A stretch of 5,424 bases of DNA from the NCBI GenBank assembly GCA_025927935.1, contig JAICKM010000499.1, forward strand, positions 1 through 5,424, in the 5' to 3' direction. Numbering within the stretch: position 1 is the first letter of the stretch; each line of letters starts with the position of its first letter. The position numbers and the translations under genes are program-made. The notes beneath the pieces were generated by a model. It was given only the letters and a program-made list of their open reading frames with translations. It did no database searches and was not told where the DNA came from. The stretch comes from Chloroflexia bacterium (GTDB lineage: Bacteria; Chloroflexota; Chloroflexia; QHBQ01; JADMIH01). Shown here piece by piece: positions 1 through 5,424 of the stretch.

Positions 1-29
1 AGTATAGCAAAGGCCAAAACGACTGTCAA
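1..29 (-). promoter_or_regulatory. Strong sigma70-type promoter P2 reading out of the window
   Basis: On the minus strand a perfect -35 box TTGACA (29..24) is followed by a 17-bp spacer and TATACT (6..1), preceded by TGC, so it is also an extended -10. Box sequences and spacer are the same as in the rplU promoter at 4669..4641. Transcription would start a few bases beyond the window edge, so the gene it serves is not visible. The near-consensus strength would suit a highly expressed gene such as an rRNA, tRNA or ribosomal-protein operon, but that is only inference. Confidence 0.75.
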
Positions 30-36
30 TCAGTCG
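20..36. repeat. Inverted repeat overlapping the P2 -35 box (possible operator)
   Basis: CGACTG (20-25) and CAGTCG (31-36) form a perfect 6-bp dyad with a 5-bp centre. The -35 box of promoter P2 (24-29) lies inside it, a position where a bound dimeric repressor would block RNA polymerase. The arms are short and could arise by chance. No regulator gene is visible nearby to support it. Confidence 0.35.
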
Positions 37-65
37 ATAGTCTGATATGACAGATTCGACAGCTA

Positions 66-78
66 ACCTCTAATTATA
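66..78 (-). promoter_or_regulatory. Extended -10 promoter P1 reading leftward
   Basis: The minus strand carries TGGTATAAT, a perfect TGn-TATAAT extended -10 with TATAAT at 78..73. No recognisable -35 exists 16-18 bp upstream. That pattern fits an extended -10 promoter or one needing an activator. Transcription would start near base 66 and run through promoter P2, making a tandem pair for a gene left of the window. Confidence 0.55.
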
Positions 79-89
79 CCACAATTGGC

Positions 90-107
90 GGGATTTGCCG
101 GGGATTT
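90..107. repeat. Direct repeat GGGATTT with 11-bp period upstream of P1
   Basis: GGGATTT occurs at 90-96 and again at 101-107, giving 7-bp units separated by 4 bp, one helical turn apart. The nearer unit lies 11 bp upstream of the P1 -10 hexamer, covering the region where the missing -35 should be. OmpR/PhoB-family response regulators are known to bind tandem direct repeats of this 11-bp geometry beside or over a weak -35. The sequence shows only the repeat; the regulator is inferred. Confidence 0.4.
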
Positions 108-248
108 AGCGAACGCCAGGGCCGGGTGCGTGCGTGGCGTGGCGCAGCAACCAGCTTGTTGGGACGCAGAATCTGTGCCTGTTTTGCCCAGCGACCGGCG
201 TCTGCGCCGGCCTGGACGCGGGCGGGATTGGCGGCCCGCCGGCGCTAG
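108..248. other. Non-coding stretch between the kinase stop codon and promoter P1
   Basis: I see no convincing gene, tRNA or T-rich terminator here. Two small GC hairpins lie just past the kinase stop on the minus strand: GGCGGG/CCCGCC (221-226 with 235-240) and CCGGCG/CGCCGG (195-200 with 205-210, 4-nt loop). Neither is followed by a run of U in the minus-strand transcript. They could slow or end kinase transcription only weakly, or with Rho. A 72-residue plus-strand reading frame across this area has no family resemblance and no ribosome-binding site I trust. Confidence 0.5.
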
Positions 249-1781
249 CTAAGCCTTGGGTGGTCGGTAGCCCGTGGGGGCTTCATAAGGTTGGGCGTTG
301 CCGGGGCCGGCCGCCGGGTCGGCGGCCTGCGTTGCGGGCAGGCAGACCGTGAAGGTCGCGCCCTGCCCGTTGCCGGCACTCTCGGCGCGCACGGTGCCGC
401 CGTGCAGTTCGACCAGATGGCGCACAATCGCCAGCCCCAGGCCCAGGCCGCCATGCCGGCGGGTACTGGTGCTGTCGGCTTGCCGGAAGTGGTCGAAGAT
501 GAAAGGCAGCGCCTCCGCCGCGATGCCCTCGCCCGTATCGCTCACGCTGATGGCTACGTCCGCGCCCGCCCGCTCCAGGCGCACTTCCACGCGCCCGCCG
601 GGTGGGGTGAACTTGACCGCGTTCGACAGCAGGTTCCAGAGGACTTGCTGCAAGCGGGTCGCGTCGCCGGCGAGCCGGCGGCCCGCCGGCTCGAGCGTCA
701 TGGTGAGTTGGATACCCTTGGCATCCGCCGCCCATTGCACCGCGTCGACGGCGGCGCTGATGACCGTGATCGCGTCCACGGGTGCGATAGCGAGCCGCAG
801 CTTGCCCGTAATCACTTGCGACACGTCGAGGATGTCTTCCACCAGTTGCGCTTGTGCCTTGGCGTTGCGTTCGATAACCTCTAGCCCCCGCGCCAGCGTC
901 GCCTCGCCGTGGGCGCCCTTGCGCAACCGTTGTGCCCAGGCGATGATCGTGGTCAGCGGCGTGCGTAGCTCATGCGAGACCGTCGCCAGAAACTCGTCCT
1001 TCAGGCGATTGGCGTGTTCGGCCTCAGCGCGCGCCGCTTGCTCCCGCGCCAGCGATTGCGCCCGCGCGGCCAGTTCCTGTTCCAGCAAGCGGGCCTTCTG
1101 CTGCAACCCGATGATGGCGCGGGCGCGCTCGTCGGGACCGGGCAGCGCCGTATAGCTCTCGGCGGGGATGAGCTGAGCGTGCGCCAGGCACACGTCGCTG
1201 AAGGGTTGGGCGAGCGCGTCTCCGTCCAGGCCGGTGATTGGGTAAGCACAGAAGAGGATGAAGGGATGGGTCTCGCGCAACCCATTCCAGAGTTCTTCCA
1301 GCCGCACGGTGCCCGCGTGGTTGCCCTCGGCCCACAGCAGGGCAACCATCTCTCCGAAGACACGCACTGGCCGGCCGCCGGTCGCGGCTTGCCTCACCAG
1401 CCCCCCAAAGAGCTTGGCGAAGCGGTCCGGCTCCGGCATCCCATCCACCATGAACCGGGTCAGCAGTTCCGCTGCGTCCAGCACAAAATACTGGCCGGAC
1501 TCCTGCGCCGTGCGTACATCCAGCCCGGCGACCTGTAACTGCTCGGCCAAGCTCGCGCGGTGCTCCGGCGTGGCGACAACAATGGCGGCTTCCCCGGCCC
1601 GCAGGCCGGTGCCGATGAAGTCGCCCAGCGCGTGCAGCAGGAAGTGGTCTGTCTCGTAGAACTGGGCGAAGTGGCCGGACTCCGCCAACGAGTGCCAATC
1701 GATGCGGGGCATGACTATTTCGCCGGTATCGGCGGCAGCCAGTCCCGCACTGGTTGGGCTATGCACGTTGGCTTGAATCAA
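249..1781 (-). CDS. Soluble MEDS-domain sensor histidine kinase
   Basis: A 510-residue cytoplasmic two-component sensor kinase with no membrane segment or signal peptide. Residues about 35-205 match the MEDS domain (methanogen/methylotroph DcmR sensory domain), with HFAQFYE, ATPEHR and [15 protein letters not shown] as recognisable stretches. A charged, Ala-rich likely coiled coil (about 217-262) leads to the HisKA domain with SHELRTPL (phospho-accepting His270). The HATPase_c boxes are all present: N box around Asn387, DTGEG at 415-419, FDHF at 429-432 and GLGLGLAI at 445-452. It should therefore be an active kinase. I chose TTG at 1781 because GGAGG (1791..1787) sits 5 nt upstream, as for rplU. 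ATG at 1712 (487 residues), just before the MEDS domain, is the main alternative and has no clear ribosome-binding site. No receiver domain is fused and no response regulator is adjacent. The signal is unknown. The last 25 or so residues are low-complexity. Confidence 0.93.
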   Translation of the reverse strand: MIQANVHSPTSAGLAAADTGEIVMPRIDWHSLAESGHFAQFYETDHFLLHALGDFIGTGLRAGEAAIVVATPEHRASLAEQLQVAGLDVRTAQESGQYFVLDAAELLTRFMVDGMPEPDRFAKLFGGLVRQAATGGRPVRVFGEMVALLWAEGNHAGTVRLEELWNGLRETHPFILFCAYPITGLDGDALAQPFSDVCLAHAQLIPAESYTALPGPDERARAIIGLQQKARLLEQELAARAQSLAREQAARAEAEHANRLKDEFLATVSHELRTPLTTIIAWAQRLRKGAHGEATLARGLEVIERNAKAQAQLVEDILDVSQVITGKLRLAIAPVDAITVISAAVDAVQWAADAKGIQLTMTLEPAGRRLAGDATRLQQVLWNLLSNAVKFTPPGGRVEVRLERAGADVAISVSDTGEGIAAEALPFIFDHFRQADSTSTRRHGGLGLGLAIVRHLVELHGGTVRAESAGNGQGATFTVCLPATQAADPAAGPGNAQPYEAPTGYRPPKA

Positions 1782-1893
1782 AGGAGCCTCCGAAGAACAA
1801 TGCGGGTTGATGAGCGTACCGGATCCCGGCAGTAAACAAGACATCACCAGCAAGAATCACGCCACAAAAGGCTCATATGGCAAACTCAGTGAA
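1782..1893 (-). other. Intergenic spacer between acetyltransferase and kinase
   Basis: These 112 nt hold the kinase ribosome-binding site GGAGG (1791..1787) and no strong terminator. I could not find a -35/-10 pair with good match and spacing. A small CCGG-atc-CCGG dyad (1819-1829) is too short to interpret. The kinase may be read through from tdk and the acetyltransferase, or from a promoter I cannot recognise. Confidence 0.4.
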
Positions 1894-2802
1894 CTATTCA
1901 TAGCTGGGCGAGATCAGCGGCTTCTCGAACACGAGCATCGTGCCCTCGTCCGATCGAGGAGTCCACCCTGCCGCCTGCAAGCCCGCTGCGATAGCCGGGA
2001 CATGCGGCAGCATCGCATGCAACTCGGCATAGCCCCGCGTAACGGCTACTCGCCGCGCGGTCCCGGCTAGCTCCGCCAGGCGCGCGGCATCCATCGCTCC
2101 GTCGTCGAGGTACGCCAGCCATGCGGCATCCGGGTAGTGCCGCTCCGGGATCAGCGCGATGAAGCCGGGGGCCGTGCTGGTGCCGGCCGCCGGCAGCGTG
2201 AACAAGTTGCCCGCCACCAGCAATGCGTCCCAGAGTGCGCGGGTCCACGCCTGCACATGCCAGGCATGGGATACCAGCCCGCCGGTCGCGGCCCACATGG
2301 GACTCTGCGGCAGCCCGGCCCAGGCGGCTTCGGCCTGCGGACCGGGTTCGAGCGGGATGGCAGCGGGGGCCTCAGATGCGGCGGGCGAGGCTTGCCAGGG
2401 CAGCAGGACCGGGCCGCGCACGAAGGCGTCGCGGGCGGCGTTCTTGTGGATCGGGATGTTGTTCGCGGCGGTGAGGAAACGCAGCACATGGGCGCCGCGG
2501 CGGGCGGCTTCGGCCAGCATGAAGCGCTGGAAGCGCCCCGCGTAGCCGCGCCCCCGATAGGCCGGGGCGATGCGTAGACCCTCGAAGAAGGCTTCGCCGG
2601 GCGCCAGGAAGGTCAGCTTATCGACGCCCATCACCTGCCCGCCGATTTCGCCGACCACCAGCACGCCCGCAGTATCGGTGAGCCAGGCGTCCCAGACCTC
2701 GCCGATATAGTCGCCCCACTCCCAGGTTTGCGCGCAGAAGGCCAGCACGGCCTCGCGGTCGGCGGCGCGCGCCGGGCGGATCTGGAACTCGTCGCCGGTC
2801 AT
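1894..2802 (-). CDS. GNAT-family N-acetyltransferase, substrate unknown
   Basis: A 302-residue protein with an N-terminal GNAT fold, expected to move an acetyl group from acetyl-CoA to an amine. The core lies at about residues 5-130: [19 protein letters not shown] contains the acetyl-CoA pyrophosphate-binding signature R-x-x-G-x-A (Arg83, Gly86, Ala88), and [15 protein letters not shown] matches the following helix and strand. Residues about 150-300 form a second region with no motif I recognise; the overall arrangement recalls two-part acetyltransferases related to NAT16, but this is tentative. The start is ATG at 2802..2800, overlapping the tdk stop as ATGA, so translation is probably coupled to tdk. 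The frame stays open further upstream, but that part lies over tdk and reads as Arg/Pro-rich shadow sequence. Nothing links the substrate to thymidine metabolism or ribosomes beyond position. Confidence 0.85.
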   Translation of the reverse strand: MTGDEFQIRPARAADREAVLAFCAQTWEWGDYIGEVWDAWLTDTAGVLVVGEIGGQVMGVDKLTFLAPGEAFFEGLRIAPAYRGRGYAGRFQRFMLAEAARRGAHVLRFLTAANNIPIHKNAARDAFVRGPVLLPWQASPAASEAPAAIPLEPGPQAEAAWAGLPQSPMWAATGGLVSHAWHVQAWTRALWDALLVAGNLFTLPAAGTSTAPGFIALIPERHYPDAAWLAYLDDGAMDAARLAELAGTARRVAVTRGYAELHAMLPHVPAIAAGLQAAGWTPRSDEGTMLVFEKPLISPSYE

Positions 2803-3416
2803 GGGCCGGGGCGGCCAGGGACCTCGTGGCAGTGGCGGCAGCGGGCCTCGTAGACCTCGCTGGCGCCGACCATGATCACCGGGTCGTGATAAGACGCGGG
2901 CTGGCCGTCGATCAACCGCTGCGTGCGGCTGGCGGCGTTGGCACAGACCACGCAGATCGCCTGCAGCTTGCTGACGTGCTCGGCCTCGGCCATCAGCATG
3001 GGCATCGGGCCGAACGGCTCGCCACGAAAGTCGAGATCGAGTCCGGCCACGATGACGCGCACCCCGCGGTCGGCCAGTTCCCGGCACAGATCGACAATAT
3101 CCCAGTCGAAGAACTGTACCTCGTCGATGGCGACGACGGTGGCGTCCGTATCGAGGGCGCCACGGATCTCAGCGGTATCGCCCGCCGAGATAGCCTGGTA
3201 GAGCAGGCCGTTATGCGAGGCGACTTGCTCGGCGGCATAGCGATTGTCGAGGCGCGGCTTGAACACCTGGACGCGCTGGCGCGCGATTTGCGCGCGCTTG
3301 ATCCGGCGGATCAGCTCTTCGGTCTTGCCGCTGAACATGCTGCCGCACACGACCTCGATGCCGCCGGCCGGTCCGTGGCCGTGTGGCCCCGGTTGAGGAG
3401 GAATGGTATCGGGCAT
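2799..3416 (-). CDS. tdk: Thymidine kinase (type II, zinc-binding)
   Basis: A 205-residue cytosolic thymidine kinase that phosphorylates thymidine to dTMP with ATP in the pyrimidine salvage pathway. The P-loop GSMFSGKT is at 25-32. The DEVQFF motif is at 98-103, with Asp98 the likely Mg-binding residue and Glu99 the likely catalytic base. The [14 protein letters not shown] stretch (125-138) is typical of the family. Four zinc ligands are present as CVVC (155-158) and CRHC (193-196), and Tyr189 lies in the thymidine-binding lasso region. Length matches type II enzymes apart from an 18-residue Pro/Gly/His-rich N-terminus. The ATG at 3416 has only a weak GGGG upstream. The gene follows rpmE by 81 nt and overlaps the acetyltransferase by 4 nt. 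An rpmE-tdk order is also known from Bacillus-type genomes. Confidence 0.95.
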   Translation of the reverse strand: MPDTIPPQPGPHGHGPAGGIEVVCGSMFSGKTEELIRRIKRAQIARQRVQVFKPRLDNRYAAEQVASHNGLLYQAISAGDTAEIRGALDTDATVVAIDEVQFFDWDIVDLCRELADRGVRVIVAGLDLDFRGEPFGPMPMLMAEAEHVSKLQAICVVCANAASRTQRLIDGQPASYHDPVIMVGASEVYEARCRHCHEVPGRPGP

Positions 3417-3439
3417 ACGACCCCGCTACAATGTGGAAA

Positions 3440-3476
3440 GCGCGGAGCAACCGGCCTGTGCCGTGCTGCTCCGCGC
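3440..3476 (-). terminator. Hairpin between rpmE and tdk, possible attenuating terminator
   Basis: GCGCGGAGCA (3440-3449) pairs perfectly with TGCTCCGCGC (3467-3476), and inside it CGGC (3452-3455) pairs with GCCG (3460-3463), giving a long nested stem. In the minus-strand transcript it comes 21 nt after the rpmE stop codon and is followed by only three Ts, then CCACATTGT. It could be a leaky terminator that lowers tdk expression relative to the ribosomal-protein genes, or an mRNA-stabilising 3' structure. Confidence 0.5.
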
Positions 3477-3497
3477 CCCATGGGATAAGATACGGTG

Positions 3498-3836
3498 TTA
3501 GCCTTCGCTGCCGGTGGGCGTCTCCAGCAGCGTTTCCAGTGTGGCCGGGCGGGCCGCCTCGCGGGCGGGCTTCGCCGGCTTGGCCGGCTTGGCCGCCGCC
3601 TGCACGGGCGGCGGCGCGGGGGCCGCCGGGCGCTCCTGCGACCGCTGCATGCGGCGCATAAAGCGCTCCACCTGGCCCGCGGTGTCGACAATACGCTGCT
3701 CCCCGGTGAAGAAGGGGTGGCACGCCGAGCAAACGTCGGTACGCAGTTGCGCCTTGGTCGAGCGGGTGGTCCAGCTATTGCCGCACGCGCATGTGACGAC
3801 GGCTTCCTGGTACTTCGGATGAATATTCGGCTTCAA
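3498..3836 (-). CDS. rpmE: 50S ribosomal protein L31, zinc-binding form with C-terminal tail
   Basis: Ribosomal protein L31 of the large subunit. I start it at TTG 3836..3834, giving a 112-residue protein beginning [16 protein letters not shown], the classic L31 N-terminus. AAGGAG (3848..3843) sits 6 nt upstream. A longer frame from TTG at 3893 adds a basic stretch not expected in L31. Cys16, Cys18, Cys36 and Cys39 make this the zinc-containing (C+) type. The L31 body ends near residue 67. The remaining 45 residues are rich in Ala, Pro and Lys, with a KPA unit repeated three times, and are not part of ordinary L31 (about 66-75 residues). It follows rpmA by 80 nt in the same direction, with no promoter seen between them. 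Confidence 0.95.
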   Translation of the reverse strand: MKPNIHPKYQEAVVTCACGNSWTTRSTKAQLRTDVCSACHPFFTGEQRIVDTAGQVERFMRRMQRSQERPAAPAPPPVQAAAKPAKPAKPAREAARPATLETLLETPTGSEG

Positions 3837-3848
3837 GTTAAGCTCCTT
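3834..3848 (-). promoter_or_regulatory. rpmE: Ribosome-binding site and TTG start of rpmE
   Basis: AAGGAG (3848..3843), a 6-nt spacer and TTG (3836..3834). This site decides the rpmE start: it gives exactly the expected L31 N-terminus, whereas the longer in-frame start at 3893 has no such signal and would add 19 basic residues. It also shows that TTG initiation is used in this genome. Confidence 0.85.
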
Positions 3849-3916
3849 CCGGCGTTTATTCGCCGCCTGCCGGCGACGGTCCTTGCCGGGCAATGGACAT
3901 AATGCAATCGTTCAGC

Positions 3917-4231
3917 TTAGGCGACGGTCGCGGTGGGTTCCACCGCGACGGCTTCCGCTTGGTCGCCCGCGCGCTGCGGATAGACGCTGACGCGCTTCTT
4001 GTTGTTCTCTTTGGCCTCGTGTTCGAACTTCACATAGCCGTCCGCTGTGGCGAACAGCGTGTGGTCGCGGCCAACCCCGACGTTGGTGCCGGGATCAATT
4101 TTAGTGCCGCGCTGGCGGACGATGATCGTCCCCGAAAGGACGGCCTCGCCGTCGTAGCGCTTCACGCCGAGCATCTTCGGCTTGGAGTCGCGCCCGTTGC
4201 GCGAGCTACCAACCCCTTTTTTATGGGCCAT
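3917..4231 (-). CDS. rpmA: 50S ribosomal protein L27
   Basis: Ribosomal protein L27, whose N-terminus reaches toward the peptidyl-transferase centre of the large subunit. The 104-residue protein starts [16 protein letters not shown] and contains [19 protein letters not shown] and [11 protein letters not shown], all diagnostic. The start already matches the mature form, so the N-terminal extension that the Prp protease removes in Firmicutes is absent. Consistently, no prp gene sits between rplU and rpmA. The family core ends at VSVYP (81-85); a further 19 residues rich in Ala, Val and Glu extend the C-terminus beyond the usual 85 or so. AGGAG lies 9 nt before the ATG. It follows rplU by 57 nt in the same operon. 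Confidence 0.96.
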   Translation of the reverse strand: MAHKKGVGSSRNGRDSKPKMLGVKRYDGEAVLSGTIIVRQRGTKIDPGTNVGVGRDHTLFATADGYVKFEHEAKENNKKRVSVYPQRAGDQAEAVAVEPTATVA

Positions 4232-4251
4232 GTCTCTACTCTCCTGTGATC

Positions 4252-4265
4252 TGCCGGCGCCGGCA
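4252..4265. repeat. Perfect 14-bp palindrome in the rplU-rpmA spacer
   Basis: TGCCGGCGCCGGCA is a perfect palindrome lying between the rplU stop and the rpmA ribosome-binding site. With no loop it is more like a DNA-binding or restriction-type site than an RNA hairpin. In GC-rich DNA such palindromes also arise by chance, and I cannot assign a role. Confidence 0.35.
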
Positions 4266-4288
4266 ATGGTCTGCGCCGCCTGGCCGGG

Positions 4289-4600
4289 TTACAGCGTAAT
4301 CGCGTTAATCGAAAGCCGGGTCAGATCCTGACGGTGACCCATCTTGCGCCGGTAGCGCTTCTTTGGCTTGTACTTGAAGACGATGATCTTCTCGCCCCGA
4401 TGCTGATCGACCACGGTCGCCGTCACGCGCGCCCCGGCGACCAGGGGATCGCCCACCGTCACCTGATCATCCGAGCTGACCATTAGCACTTCGTTCAGCT
4501 CCACCTGCTCACCGGCCTCGACCGGCAGCTTTTCCACATTCAACTGGTCACCGACAGCCACTTTATACTGATGGCCGCCCGTTCTCACGATTGCGTACAC
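4289..4600 (-). CDS. rplU: 50S ribosomal protein L21
   Basis: Ribosomal protein L21, an early-assembling 23S rRNA-binding protein of the large subunit. The 103-residue product has the full family length. It opens [18 protein letters not shown] and near the end carries the basic RNA-binding stretch [16 protein letters not shown], followed by TRLSI. Translation starts at GTG 4600..4598, with GGAGG (4610..4606) 5 nt upstream. It is the first gene after the promoter at 4669..4641 and leads rpmA, rpmE and tdk. The order rplU-rpmA is conserved in most bacteria. Nothing unusual is seen in the protein. Confidence 0.97.
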   Translation of the reverse strand: MYAIVRTGGHQYKVAVGDQLNVEKLPVEAGEQVELNEVLMVSSDDQVTVGDPLVAGARVTATVVDQHRGEKIIVFKYKPKKRYRRKMGHRQDLTRLSINAITL

Positions 4601-4640
4601 CTTATCCTCCCAAATAGAAACCTAGAGGTCACAGCCTTTA

Positions 4641-4669
4641 AGTATACCCGGCGAGGCCAGGATTGTCAA
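4641..4669 (-). promoter_or_regulatory. Sigma70-type promoter of the rplU operon
   Basis: TTGACA (4669..4664), a 17-bp spacer and TATACT (4646..4641) give a full-match -35, ideal spacing and a -10 with one mismatch. Expected start is near 4634, leaving a leader of about 30 nt before the rplU GTG, too short for a large riboregulator. It should drive rplU-rpmA-rpmE and, through a possible leaky hairpin, tdk and the acetyltransferase. Confidence 0.85.
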
Positions 4670-4670
4670 G

Positions 4671-4679
4671 GCGCCGCGC
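4671..4679. repeat. Third arm of the infC-rplU hairpin repeat
   Basis: GCGCCGCGC here is a direct copy of 4713-4721 and the reverse complement of 4692-4700. The three arms start exactly 21 bp apart, each pair separated by 12 nt. It lies one base from the rplU -35 box. It could let the terminator stem refold onto this arm, or be a binding site, but may simply be a duplicated half-stem. Confidence 0.45.
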
Positions 4680-4691
4680 ACACAGACAAAG

Positions 4692-4721
4692 GCGCGGCGC
4701 AGGTAATATCCTGCGCCGCGC
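4692..4721 (-). terminator. Intrinsic-type terminator after infC
   Basis: GCGCGGCGCAGG (4692-4703) pairs perfectly over 12 bp with CCTGCGCCGCGC (4710-4721) around a 6-nt TAATAT loop. In the minus-strand transcript it lies about 25 nt after the infC stop and is followed by CTTTGTCTGTGT, a broken U-rich stretch. It separates infC from the rplU promoter. Confidence 0.75.
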
Positions 4722-4746
4722 GATCTACCGCGGGATGAACGAACGG

Positions 4747-5424
4747 TTACGCCTCGCGGGCGGGCGGGCGCGGCACCGGGGCCGGAGTGACTCCGGCGGG
4801 CTGAGCCACCGCGACCGGCGGGGCGGCCACCGGGACGCTGGGAGCCGGCGCGGCAGCAGCCGGCGCGCTCGGTGCGGGCGCGGGGGCCGCCGTCTGGGTG
4901 TCGCCGTTGGCGCCAGCTTCCGCGTCAGGCCGGCGCGGGCGCGGCGCGGACGGCTTCGTCACCACTACCGGCTTGTGCGCGATGAGCATGCTGATCTTCT
5001 TGCCTTCCATCTTCGGCGGCTGCTCGATCACCACATCATTTTGCAATACCTGCTGGACCTGGTTCAGCAACTCGCGGCCCAACTCCGTATGCGTGAGTTG
5101 GCGTCCCCGGAACTCGACCGACAGCTTGACCTTGTCGCCTTCTTCGAGGAAGCGCTTGGCCTGGCGGATCTTGGTCTCCAGGTCATGCTCGTCGATATTC
5201 GGCTTCAGCCGCACTTCCTTGACGACAACCGTGTGCTGGGTCTTGCGCGAATCGCGCTCTTTCTTGGTCTGCTCGTAGCGGAACTTGCCGTAGTCCATCA
5301 GGCGGCAGACCGGGGGCACGGCATTGGGGGCCACCTCGACCAGGTCGAGATCGCGCTGGCGGGCCAGGTTCAATGCGTCGCGGGCGAACATGATGCCCAT
5401 CTGCTCGCCGTTTTCGTCGATCAC
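4747..5424 (-). CDS. infC: Translation initiation factor IF-3, N-terminus outside the window
   Basis: IF-3 binds the 30S subunit, checks start-codon and initiator-tRNA pairing and keeps the subunits apart. The visible 226 codons (including stop) begin in the N-terminal domain (IDENGEQMG); by family comparison roughly 10-20 residues are missing. The GTG at the window edge is thus probably an internal valine. Residues 34-42 (NAVPPVCRLMD) and the linker GKFRYEQTKKERDSRK are family signatures, followed by the C-terminal domain (EVRLKPNIDEHDLETK, FRGRQLTH, GKKISMLIAHK to about 151). A tail of about 69 residues then follows, very rich in Ala, Pro and Val, absent from standard IF-3. Myxococcus xanthus IF-3 (Dsg) is a known case with a long C-terminal extension. 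The usual partners rpmI and rplT do not follow; a terminator does. Confidence 0.96.
   Translation of the reverse strand: MIDENGEQMGIMFARDALNLARQRDLDLVEVAPNAVPPVCRLMDYGKFRYEQTKKERDSRKTQHTVVVKEVRLKPNIDEHDLETKIRQAKRFLEEGDKVKLSVEFRGRQLTHTELGRELLNQVQQVLQNDVVIEQPPKMEGKKISMLIAHKPVVVTKPSAPRPRRPDAEAGANGDTQTAAPAPAPSAPAAAAPAPSVPVAAPPVAVAQPAGVTPAPVPRPPAREA

Noticed and set aside
46..53. CTGTCAT on the minus strand, resembling a Pho-box half-site
   Set aside because: The second half-site 11 bp on is GACTATC, matching poorly, so a PhoB box is not supported.
108..248. tRNA or small RNA in the gene-free end
   Set aside because: A GTTCG string near 110 lacks a pairing T-stem, and no cloverleaf or terminator could be drawn.
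298..1155. Long plus-strand reading frame (285 codons) opposite the kinase
   Set aside because: It is a GC-rich shadow of the kinase gene: Ser/Arg/Ala-rich, with no recognisable domain or ribosome-binding site.
2803..3087. N-terminal extension of the acetyltransferase frame
   Set aside because: It lies over tdk in another frame and reads as Arg/Pro-rich shadow sequence; the ATG at 2802 in an ATGA overlap directly precedes the GNAT fold.
2826..3488. Plus-strand reading frame of 220 codons opposite tdk
   Set aside because: Antisense to a well-conserved thymidine kinase, with no family resemblance of its own.
3837..3893. Longer L31 start at TTG 3893
   Set aside because: It adds 19 basic residues unlike L31, while TTG 3836 has an AAGGAG site 6 nt upstream and yields the standard N-terminus.
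3837..3916. L31 autoregulatory leader RNA between rpmA and rpmE
   Set aside because: Only a TTGCC-G-GGCAA dyad (3883-3893) and minor GC pairings are visible; they do not match a leader structure I can name.
1..5424. CRISPR array, insertion sequence, prophage or integration site
   Set aside because: No spaced repeats, transposase, integrase or terminal inverted repeats were seen; composition is uniform.

Overview
The window is a GC-rich (roughly two-thirds G+C) bacterial chromosomal segment in which every gene I can support lies on the minus strand. The gene content, the MEDS-type histidine kinase, GNAT protein and Ala/Pro-tailed translation proteins resemble Chloroflexota (green non-sulfur bacteria and relatives). 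That assignment is an inference from protein style, not a search result. Shine-Dalgarno sites of the GGAGG/AAGGAG type are easy to see, and they show that TTG and GTG start codons are used here.

Read in the direction of transcription (high to low coordinates), the window opens inside infC (translation initiation factor IF-3, N-terminus cut off). A strong hairpin follows, and then a near-consensus sigma70-type promoter (TTGACA, 17 bp, TATACT). This promoter starts a translation-related unit: rplU (L21), rpmA (L27), rpmE (L31) and tdk (thymidine kinase). A GNAT-family acetyltransferase overlaps tdk by 4 nt (ATGA) and is probably co-translated. After 112 nt without a clear signal comes a soluble histidine kinase with an N-terminal MEDS sensory domain and all kinase boxes intact. 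No response regulator is visible beside it.

The last 248 bases hold no convincing gene. They contain two tandem minus-strand promoters that fire out of the window. One has an extended -10 with no -35 and a direct repeat of GGGATTT with 11-bp period where an activator might sit. The other has a perfect -35, 17-bp spacer and extended -10, with a small inverted repeat across the -35. Whatever they drive lies beyond base 1.

Most of the window is housekeeping. The points most worth a second look are the regulatory architecture at bases 1-107, the evenly spaced triple-arm repeat between infC and rplU, and the low-complexity C-terminal tails on IF-3, L31 and L27. I did not find a clear previously undescribed multi-gene system.
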